DNA of 64,000 nt from Cyanoderma ruficeps. Lineage: Eukaryota > Chordata > Aves > Passeriformes > Timaliidae. A program made the position numbers and the translations under genes. The stretch lies in contig VZDJ01000594.1 of NCBI GenBank assembly GCA_008694505.1, positions 13,506,014-13,570,013 on the forward strand. The letters run 5' to 3'. This document shows positions 36,904-47,100 of this stretch, piece after piece. Each line of letters opens with the position of its first letter. Position 1 is the stretch's first letter. A model generated the notes under the pieces. The model saw only the letters and a program-made list of their open reading frames with translations, did no database searches and was not told the DNA's origin.

Positions 36904-37560
36904 CGCCCGGGCATCCCGGGACGCCACCGGCTCTTCCTTCGCCCTCCTCAGGCTCCAGCCCCACCTTCCTTGCAACCCGCGTTGTCCTCCTGAGGGGGAC
37001 TCTACCCGGCCGTCTTTACCCGAGTGCCCCCCGTGAGAAGCCGGCCCGTTCTTTCTGTAACCATGTGTTTCCCTACGGCTCCGGGAGCCGTGCCCGCGCC
37101 CCGGGGCTGCGCTGCGCCGCCAGGCTCCGCCGCGCCGCCAGGAGGCAGTACACCCCGCGACGCGGTGGCTGCCGGGAGCTGTAGTCACGTGGGCCCACCG
37201 GCTCCCCATGGTAACGGCGGCGGCGGGTCCGGTGGGCCCGGGCGGGCGGTGAGTATGGCAGCGTTGCCGCCCTCTGGAGCGGGGCTTTGCTCCCCGTGTG
37301 TCTCCCCGGGTTACACTCTCAGACTTCTCCCACTGGGGCGTAGGGCCCGTGGTCCCCCCCGCTGCCTCCCCGGCCCCTCCGCCCCATAGCCGTGCCCCGA
37401 AAAGACACCTCGCTCCACCCCGGGCCTCCTCGCGGGGCTCGCCATGGTCTTGCCCTGTGACCCCGTGGGGCTGGGGCGGCGGTTCGGGAGCGCTCTGTGC
37501 CGGGACATGCTGGGGTTGGCGGCCTGGGCGGCGCTCCGGCGCCAGGATAGAGCATCCTGG
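36904..37560 (+). promoter_or_regulatory. TTLL4: CpG-rich TTLL4 promoter with noncoding first exon, abutting STK36
   Basis: CpG-dense sequence begins directly at the STK36 stop. A strong donor (GCG then GTGAGT) at 37249 marks the likely end of the TTLL4 noncoding exon 1. Upstream of it lie a ZNF143-like motif on the minus strand (ACTACAGCTCCCGGCA, 37171-37186), an E-box CACGTG (37187-37192) and an RFX-like site (37202-37215). There is no TATA box. The pairing of this exon with the acceptor at 44138 is inferred from gene order. Confidence 0.65.
37202..37215 (+). promoter_or_regulatory. RFX / X-box-like site in the TTLL4 promoter
   Basis: CTCCCCATGGTAAC matches 13 of 14 positions of the ciliary X-box pattern RYYNYYATRRNRAC. 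The only mismatch is the first base, and the right half-site is perfect. Confidence 0.5.
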
Positions 37561-39850
37561 TAGCACCTTTGGCTTCAAAGGCTTTCACTTCGAGAAATGA
37601 GACACAGCACGTTCCCTGGGCGAGCGGCAGGGAGGAAGGGCTGGCTCCCCAGCTATCTATCCACGGCCCCAGGGAGCTTCTGCAACGGTACTTGGAGTAT
37701 TAGGATGGAGCTGGGATTGACCAGGCCCAGGTGGGATGCTGGGACATCTTAGTTGTCCATCCTTTCATTGGGGTCTTGGCTTGGCTGCTCTTGCGTTGTA
37801 GAAAGGAGCCTTTGAGTCTGAAAGGCAGAGCTGAGTTGAGACAAGCCTGGAGTATTTCCTCAATGCCTCCCTTGGGCAGGGAGCGAAGACGAGGGGAAGC
37901 CCTGTGCCACTGTGCCAGCCTCCTGTCTTCCTGTTGTGCAGCTGGGCTGTGGATTTCTCATGGGAGGCAGAGTTTAACCCCACAGCTCCACATCAAAACT
38001 CTGCCTACATGACTCCCTGAGGCATGTCTTTCTTATTGTGGTGTTCTTCTCACCAAATGGACAGATGACATCTAGTGACTCCTGGGTAGTTTGGGGGAAT
38101 TTATGGTGGACTGTTGGTGTTATTATAGTTTTGTAGAAGAATATTTCCACAATTCTTACTGTTTGTAGCCAGCAGATAGTAGCATGTGTCTGTCCTTTTG
38201 TTGCTCTCTTGCTACAGTTGTTTTGTGTTAGGTAAAGTTCATTGATAACAATTGCTCCTTCCCACACCTCAGTCGAGGGGTCCTTCTCAGCACAGCAGGG
38301 ATCACATTTCAAGGAGGAGCTGAGGGGACAAATGTCACCATCCCCACATAACAGCGCCTGCGTGGAGATGTCAGATACTGACACAGGTTGGGGGCTTTGG
38401 CTGCTGTACCAGCTTGGCTGGGTGCCACTCCTTGACATTTCCCAGGTTCCTGCCGTGCATCAAGTCTGGGAGTATTTGGCAGCTTCTCACCTTGAGTCTC
38501 TGTTTCTTCTCCACTCCTGAGTCCTGAGAGATTGCTGTATGGAGTGAGGGCTTTGCAGTGCCTTCAGAAGAATTTTTCCCAGCCCTGCCAGGACATGGAA
38601 GAGTCCTCAGCACATACTGAAGGACAAATCTGGGGACCTTTTCTTGTGATTGCAGATATGTTGCAGTAAAAAATATCAAGAACAGAAGATGGACTAAGAA
38701 ATTATGTGTTTTGAACTATTTGGGTAGTTCATGTCTCCTTGCTATGTGTCCATATTTTATACTTGTTTCATTCACTCCAAATCCTCTACTTTTATTTTTC
38801 TACTAAAGGCCAGTCTGCCTAAGACCAGATGGAGTTGTGCTGACTGCCCTCAGATCCTACACTAGTGGCGAAACTCTTTCCAGGTCTCGCCATGTAATTC
38901 ACCTGTGCCTTTTTTCCCATCATGAAGCTCAATTGAAAATGCTGTCCCTTCAGTTTGGATCTTCAGGAATGGGCTGTAGTCCTCCTTGGTGAAAGGCTGT
39001 TAAATGCCTCATGGTTTAGCTTGTTGCTTTTAACCCAGACTTGTTTCTCTACTCTTGTTTATGCTGCAGTACAACTGCTTCTGTTGCCCATGTGATGAAG
39101 AAACACAAATCGTGTGGCAGCAAGGGCAGGGACTTGCCAGCTTCACTGCTGGGGAAACAGAGCTGCATTATCCGCTGTTACTGTACACTGTGTCTGCTTC
39201 AGGCCCTGGGGAGTCTGCCAGGGAGAAAAGTTGATATCCTTTGATAGCGATAGGGACTCCATGCTCTGCCCTTTGCTGTGGCCCCTGCACTGTCTGGTTA
39301 CAGCCAGTGCAGCTCTGCCGGGGCGAGCACTGAGCCAGCCCTTCATTTTAGGTGTCCCTGGTGCACTCAAGCTACCGCACTCGATTTTCTGCCTACTGTG
39401 CCAGAGTTCCTCACCTCGTCTGGCAGCTGTGCTTCAATGCCCTTAGAGTGGTGGGAAGGTCCCTTGTCAAGTCAAACACATGAGCCTTCAGTACCCAGCC
39501 CACCCTGTGTGTGCATGGGGGGAGGCATTTGCTGCAGCGCAGGGTGACGTGGTAGTTGGATTCCAGCTCTCCCATGGCTTGGTCCGGCATCCTGCTGTCC
39601 CTGAGGTCTGCCTTCACCTTGGGAACAGGAGCACACACATGAGGTATTCTGTTTCTTTTGCAGAGCAGTGCTCTGCTTAGGTGAAGGGTCATTCTGGGCA
39701 GCCATACACTCCTCATACTTCCTCTGTTCAGTGTGGAGTGGAGTTCAGCACCACAGCTGATGAATGGAAATGACCAGCCCTGGCACAAATGTAATCCTGG
39801 CATGTAGGTGGAATTTGCTGATGCATCCTCACAGAGGTTGATTTCTCACT

Positions 39851-39984
39851 GGGTTTTGTTGTTTTGTTTTGTTGGGGTTTTTTTTCTGTTTTTGTTTTGG
39901 TTTTGGTTGGTTGGCTGTTTTTTGTTGTTGAGTTTTTATTTGTTTGTTTTTTGTTTTGGGTTGTTGTTTTGTTGGTTTTTTTTT
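39851..39984 (+). repeat. T/G-rich low-complexity tract
   Basis: About 134 bases composed almost only of T and G, in irregular GTTTT / GTTG units with runs of up to nine T. It is a degenerate simple repeat, not an exact microsatellite. Confidence 0.85.
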
Positions 39985-40044
39985 AACCTGAGGGGCCAAG
40001 CAAAAACTTGATGTCTTGAGGTTGATGTCTTGGTTGTCTTGATG

Positions 40045-40069
40045 ATCCAGAGGTTGTCATCCTCTGGAT
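40045..40069. repeat. Perfect 9-bp inverted repeat (hairpin)
   Basis: ATCCAGAGG (40045-40053) and CCTCTGGAT (40061-40069) pair perfectly around a 7-base loop TTGTCAT. Just upstream TTGATGTCTTG occurs twice (40002-40031 region), so the whole patch is locally repetitive. Confidence 0.7.
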
Positions 40070-43000
40070 TTGCACACAAAATGTGTTTCTGCAAGGATGA
40101 TACTGAAGCTGAGAGGGGACAGGGATGCTTAACTGTGTGGCAAAGCAGCAGACCAGGCTTTTGCACCCAACAGCATTTCTGCGGTGGTCAGGCTGCCTCT
40201 GGGCTGTGTTGTCCTTGTAGGCAAATTGTGGCCAGCAACACCCTCTGCTCTTCAGCTTGAACTTGCTGGTGGCCTCAGGTGCTTTGGCTTGGTGTGTGAC
40301 TGCCCTTGAGGCCACTTGCTTCTTGGAGCTGATGTAGGGGAGGGAGGGCTGTTTCCATGCTGTTGCAAACAGGTTTATACCTAGCTACCAGCTGTTGGAG
40401 CAGTTTTAGACACTCGGTTTCAGATCATTGTTGCTGATTCAAAGTTCTAGATTTTTTGAAGGAATACAAACTCTTAATTTGAAATGTATATTGGTTTTAA
40501 AACCTGTTTGTTTTGCATTGTTGTTAAGTTGCTTGTTCAAGCCTCGATCAAAAGTCCCAGAGCTGCGAATGAGGAACTTGGTATGAACTCAGGTCTCATT
40601 TAGAAAAAGATGTTATCCTTTTAATCATAAAAAACAGAACAGAATATGCACCCTGCAAGGACATAGAAAACAATAGCAATTGCAGTTGTCTAATCTCTCC
40701 TCTTTGTGACTTTAGGCTGTGTGTGGCTGACAACACATTATCGGGTCAGCTTGCAGTGCATACATTTACAAGCTCGTGTTATTTTAAGCGTGTCACCGAA
40801 CTGCACTTAAAATAATCTCCACAGCCAAACTCCTCCAACAGTGGGATAATGTGCACACCCAGGCTCTTAAGGTCTTGTCCTTTCCTGTTTGGAAAAGGAC
40901 TGTGAGGAGCTGCCACACTCTCATTAGAGGAGCACATGCTGCAGTGGGGCTCAGGCTGGAAGAAAGGATTTTGACTGATGCATACTGGGGCACACAGAGG
41001 CTGGGGCGTGTGTTGGCCCTGTGCTCTTGTGAGTGACATTTGTACAGGCTGTGGCAGTGCTCCAGCTGACATCCCAACACTTGCGGGCAAGCTGTGTGGT
41101 AATAAAAGGTGCTGGCAGAATAATGGTAAGCAAGTGCAGCTGTACAGTCACTCCAACAGTGGCAGCTTTGGTCTCTGTATTCTGTGTCAATAAGTCCAAG
41201 CCAAAATCCATTAATTACTTGGTTGAGCTTGAATTCCAGCCTGGCCAGTTCACCCAGGACCTTTCCTTGCTCATGTTTCTACAATAAAATTTCAGGAATG
41301 TAGTTTTATTGCCATTGTGAGATGCAGAACAGACTCCAGCTCCTTCGTTGTTGTAGAGTTGTGTTGGCAGAACTAGGGATTGCATCAAGCTATGACCTTC
41401 ATCCATCCCAAAACTCCAACTGAATTAAACATAAAGGGAAAACTTCCCTGCTGGTTACCTGGGGCAGGTGACATTGTTCTTACCCAGAGCTACAGAGTTG
41501 TGGCAGCTGCTGTTATGACCACAGCCTGGCATGTGAAGGTGCCTCTCCATCTCCATCAGGTTTCCTGGATGCTCAACAGCTGCTTTGTCAAGCTGTCCTT
41601 GCAGTAAGGATGGGAGACAGTTTTCAGGTGGACATTAGAGTTGGCTGTGCTGGCCTGCAGGAGATGTGAGTGGGGGGGATGGACAGGCAGCATGGACTGG
41701 TGCTACCAGTCTGGATGCATCCTGACCTGCCCCCTTTGGGGGTGTCTTCCTTTCATCCTTCCTGCCAGTCCTACCCCTATCTCTGAGCTCCTGTGTCTCC
41801 ACGGGGAAGTAGTGGTGGTGGCTAGCAGTTGGCCAACCTAGGCCTTACGTACAAGCTGTACTAAAGGCCCTACAGCTTTCTTATGCAGCTGCTGCTTCCT
41901 GCACACCCTTCCCCTGTGCTGGTCCAGACACTTCTGCAACTCCATGATGAAACTGCTCGGGAGAGGGGCAATCTCAGCACATTTTTGTCTGCTACTGTGG
42001 GGCTGGGCTCCAGGCAGTGTTAGCTAAGGCTGTGCCACGGCCAGACCTCCACCCCTGTGTCTGTGTCAGTCACATCTGTGCTACCGTTGTCACTTACGTC
42101 AGATCAGGGTCATACAGGGCTTCTGCTGGCATTTTCACACCTGTGTATAAGCTGACTGTAAGATTCACGGCCCTTGTTACAGCTTCATTAGGCCTCATCA
42201 CTTTTATTTTTACAGCAGGATGATCCACTGATAGCTGTAAAGCCGGGTGGGGATGAGGTACAGATGGCTTTCACTTCGGGCTGGTTTTACAAGGTCATTC
42301 ACAGCCGGGTGAGGGTGCAGGCAATGGCCAAACTGGCAGCACACGTGGTGATGCCACAGTGATAGACCCTCTAGGCAGGAACACTTTCATTCTCCTCGGA
42401 TTTTAATTTGCTCTTTAACACCTATGCTCACTGATGTGCTGGGGTCACTTTGTGGTCCGAGTGCACTTGTGAGCTGGGTGCATCTGAGGGGGCAGTGTGT
42501 GGAAGCCAAGCTCTGCTCCCTTGTTTACTGGTGGAAATTTGAGCTGGGCAGGTGGCGGCATCTAAGCCACAGCTTCTTCACTCTGTGCTAATCGCTGTGA
42601 ATGTCACAACACAGCCAGGCTTGCTGCTGGGGGCAGATTGGGTAGCAATGGAATAGTGTTGTACATCTCAGTTGTGGGATTCTCTTCCCTGGGGATTGGA
42701 GCCCCTCTGGGCTGCAGCTCCCACTGGGATGCAGGCACCTTGTCCTCATCAGGAGTTCTCAGCTTGACTGTACAAGTGCTAACAAGCAATGCAGCCCTAT
42801 GGCCTGGAATGGACTTGCCACCTTCCATACTTCCTTAGAGAGCTTGGTAGGGTAGCAGCTCTCCTTGAGAATATGCAACTCCTATGGGATCCTACATGGG
42901 ATGTTCCATCTCCTGCTCCCTCTGGCTGAGATGCTGCTGACCTGGTATGTGCTGGAGCTGAGTCACAGGTTGAGGTCTGGCAGGTGTAGGTCTGTCTGAC

Positions 43001-44137
43001 CCAGCCCTGTGGTGGTGTGAGCTGCTGTGATGGTGCTGCAGAGCAGCCTCAGGGTCCCCAAGCTACACTTTAACTGCTGCATCTGGGGCTTGTCTTTCAG
43101 GTGAGAAAGGAGTGTGTATGTATGGCAAGAACAGGAAGAATGTGATGGTTGATGCACTGCTTATCTTCCTTGTTATACTTTTTTTTTAAAACATGCAAGC
43201 ATGTGAGAGCTGGAAGGTAGAGGAACCAGCCAGCCTGCTTGGAATACAAATTCCTATCGCAGCTGTATCCAGGGGCCCTCCAGGCGTGTGTTGAAACAAT
43301 AACTGGCTGGTGGTTTGTTTTCTCTTTTCCTTTCTCCTCAGGCAAGAGGATGTTGCAGGTATGGTGCAATAGTTCATTCCAGGAAGATTCAGGACACTTA
43401 TATCTGCTGCTCTGTGGTCTGCCAGTTTGCTCCTTGCAGGAGACTTTTCTGTAGGACTGTAGTGGGGAGAAATGTTACATGCACAGTACTGCCAGTCTCT
43501 GCTGGAAACAGAGGTGTTGATGTTAGAGCAGCCCTGCATTTCCTTCTTGCTGCCTTCTCAGTCCTGAGCTTTATAGGAAGCCTTTAGCCCATACTGAGCT
43601 TTTCTACAAGAGTGAGAAGCATGTTCCTTTTAAAAGCAAGGGCTGAGGTTCTCACCTAGTTGTGCAACATTGTGAGCTGAAGCTTTAAGGAATAGGGAGA
43701 AAAAATAAAGCAGATGTTTTGGGGCTTGTGGCAGAGTCAGGAGGGTGATTTTGGAGACACAGACTTGTAGGAGTGAGCTCCAGCTGCTACCCTGTGGGTC
43801 CCAGGCAAGGCACCCTCTTGTTGCAGTCAGGGTGACTGTGCTTGGGCTGCTACTCCATGGCCCTGGCTGGTAGTCAGACACCCCTGTGTGTTTGCAGGGT
43901 ACAGGCTTTCCTGCAGATGGCTCTCTTTACATTGTCCTTTGCATCCTCTGATTTCATGTGAGATGCCAGCCGTGCTTTGACTTGGTCTCAGGAGACTCTT
44001 GGTGAGCTTAGTAAATGGGAGATGTGATTTTCATCCTGCAGGAAAAGCAGCTCACTCTGCTTTCCTCATGTGGCATTGGGCTGGGTGCTGCGCCCTGACA
44101 GGGCAACAGTGTCTTTCATGCTATCCTTTTGTTTCAG

Positions 44138-44198
44138 GCCAGCAAAGATGCTGCTGTAGGTGACTGATGCCCTTGTGGCTCACATGCTATGGCTCTAC
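44138..44198 (+). promoter_or_regulatory. TTLL4: TTLL4 leader with short upstream reading frames
   Basis: Between the acceptor (44137) and the chosen start lie a minimal upstream frame ATG CTG CTG TAG (44148-44159) and an out-of-frame ATG at 44167. The latter opens 60 codons overlapping the main frame. An in-frame upstream ATG (44184) would add five residues. Such a leader is expected to lower or regulate translation. Confidence 0.55.
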
Positions 44199-47100
44199 AT
44201 GGCGTCTGCAGGACCAGACCATGCTAATCTGGGCCCCAAGCAGCAGAAGAGCATTGGGCTGGAGTCAGGTACCCTTCCGGCAGAAAGACCTCAGGCCTGC
44301 TGGGCCTGGCGCCTCGCTCAGCAGCAGGCGAAACCCGTCTGGAATTTAGAGAAGAGATATGTGAGTGCTTTCCAGGATCGCATCCTGCTGCCCTCAGGGA
44401 TCCCTCTGCAGCAATCCTGCTTCTTGTGCTCACCATCACTACACCATGCACAGCCCACTGAAGACAGCCTCCAAAGCCCTCCAGACACTGGCTCTGTCAC
44501 GAGAAGGGTGATGTCTTCCGTGCTGATGGAGCCCTGCCTGCTGGCAGAGGAGCGCTCTGGAACTGGGGTCAAAGGCTCTGCCCTCAGCTCAGGTCAGCAG
44601 GCTGCCAGCTTCTGTAGATCAGTGCTCAATAACAACTCCTTTCTATGGCCAAGCAGTGCTAAAGTGCCTTTTCTGCAGTCACTGAAGATGAAAAAGGTGG
44701 AAAACACCTGGAGTTTTCCTGCTGCTTCATGGTCCCACTCCAGGGCCCCTAGAGACAGCTTCCCTAGCAGCCTGATCAACAGAGCAGTGACGAACAGCAA
44801 CATTGTGTCAGAGCAAAACACAGTCCCCTCCCTTACCCCTGTGCCAGGCAGTGCGATCCTCAGGAAGGACCAGTGCTGGTTGGGGAGCGCTAAGGGGCGA
44901 CTTCACAGCTCAAAAGAGAAGGATCACGAGAGGAGCCTCTTTAAGGCTTTGCAGCAGCTCCCTAGTCAGGCTGCCACACACAGAGGCTTTGGGTGCCAAG
45001 TTGAAAGTTCTGGCCTTGGGAATGTGGGCAGCCTGTCCAATCAGAACAGCAGGAGGGGGCAGCATGCTGGAGTGCAGATCGCCCGGAAAGAAACCATTGC
45101 TCCCCGGAACGTGGAGCTGGGCAGCCATCGCCTTACCAGTAACTCGAGCCTTACAGGCACCTGTGATGTCGCTGGCCGCACTCAGCAGATCGGTGTCCCT
45201 CCCTCAGCCTTGTGTGCCGGCACTCCCGACTGCAGCCCCGGCTGCCGTCCCGCGGCCACGCTGAGCCCTCTGTGTGCCGGGGACCGCCTGGCGGGAGCAC
45301 AGCCTCCGCACTTCGCTGCCATCTCTGAAGTGGCAGCACAGGTGTCCACCATCCAGCTGGAGAAAGAGGAGAAACAGGCCCAGGTTGTGGTCCCAGGAAA
45401 GCTTAAGTAAGTAGGGGCAGGAGGAGGAGGGAGGCTATGACAGGATGTGCCAGGGTGGCCGCTGCATCTGTGTGTGTTGGGAGAGGACACACTATGGGCA
45501 GTACGAGATGGCCATAAGGATAACCGTGGGCTGTGTCCATGAGCAAAACCCAGCTGCAGCATCCTAGTGGGTGGGGCACCTTCTTGCAACCCCCAGCTCC
45601 ACGCAAGCACTTGGGATGGCTCCAAGCTGTTCCACCTCCTTCAACCACAGCAGGGAGTTACTGTGCAGCATTTCTAGTTTTTTCTCCTCAGCTGGGGGCC
45701 TTGCCTGTAGTGGTAGGATTTGCACATACCTTGAATGAAGCCTGCTGTTGAGCCACGCCTTCCTAGTCGGAGGCATGGCTTCATAAAAGAACACAGAGCT
45801 GGTACAGAATAGAGAAGGTATGAGGACATGGAGCTCCTGCTCTCCTGCTGAGTGAGGGTGTGCTTGTTCCTCTTCTTTCTAGCTGCTCTGGAACATGTTT
45901 CTTCTCAGCGTGGTCTGGGGCCTCTCCATTGCTAGCTTGGGATGAGTGCTTGTCCATCAGCACTGGGGAGGGCAGTGCCCTCATTCCCCTGCCCACATTA
46001 TCTCATGCTGCCTCATGGGCTTTTGGGTTTTTGGCCCCGGAAAGCATGTGCCGTTCCTTTTTATGTGATGTCCTTTGTCCCAGTACTGCTGCTGAGAAGT
46101 CACTGCTGGAGCCGAGCCATCCCCAGGATGAAGCAGAGGAAGAACTTCCTGATGGCCTGGATGAGAGCTGCAGTCAAGAGGAGTATGAGGACAGTGAGTG
46201 CTGGTTCCCCAGGGAGGGCTGTGCTCCATGCCTCAGTGTGGGGAGAGCAGGAGCTATCTGGGAGCTGGGGGTGAGCATAGCTGCCCTCCTGTCTTACTGT
46301 CATGCTGTCATTTCAGGATGTACTGAACACAAAAGTGATGTAACTGCAAGGAGGAACTGCATGGGTTCCTTCTGGGAGCAAGCTAGGGCTCACTAGGGTC
46401 CTCCAGAGCTTACCCATCTCCTCTCTGTGCAGGGCTGTCAGCTCTGCTCCCTTCCCTGTTTTTACGACCCCAGTTGGTGGGAAAAAGCCAGGATCCAAGG
46501 ATTTGGGGCAGCTGGAAGGTTCCGTCCCCTGGTGCATTTGTTTCTTCTCTTCCCTTCCTCACTGTGTGCATTCATTCCTCACGGAGATGAAACTTGAGTT
46601 TGTTCCCTCCTGCAGGTGACTCAGATGATTCCTCTGATGCTGATGTGTCATCCAGTGGCTCTGTGACTTCTGGATCCAGGTTAGTAGCTGTAAACAGTGC
46701 ACTAAACTTGGTGTATTTTTCTAGACTTGTCCCAGGACCCAGGGGAATGGCCTGAAGTTCTGTCAGGGGATGTTTAGGGTGGATATTAGAAAAAGGTTCT
46801 TCACCCAAAGCTCAGGCTTTGCTGTCTGCCTGACAACTTGCTGCTTCCCATCACATCATCACTAATCTGGGAGACAAGCAAGGCTTCTGCAACAAGCTAC
46901 ACTCAGTCCCTTCAGTGAGGGAAGGGGTGGCCTAAGAGATTGGCGATAGTGTATTGTAGTTCCTTTTCTTTTGCTACTCTTTGTTCCTTACTGGATTGCT
47001 CTGATGTGGCTTCTTCCACTGGCTGCAGTGGCATATACTTGAATATACGTTCATTGCAAGCCCTACTTTTTGCTTCATCATGACCTTAATAGAAACATTC

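Larger units (their letters stand above)
37249..44137 (+). other. TTLL4: Large first intron of TTLL4
   Basis: The 6.9 kb between the likely noncoding exon 1 donor (37249) and the acceptor TTGTTTCAG ending at 44137 holds no coding exon I can support. It contains a T/G-rich tract (39851-39984), a short perfect hairpin (40045-40069), and AATAAA hexamers at 41101-41106, 41283-41288 and 43704-43709. It could hide additional noncoding leader exons or enhancers, which cannot be recognised from sequence alone. Confidence 0.55.

Noticed and set aside
43189..43203. ACATGCAAGCATGT palindrome considered as a p53-type site
   Set aside because: The pyrimidine positions after each CATG core do not fit the p53 half-site pattern.
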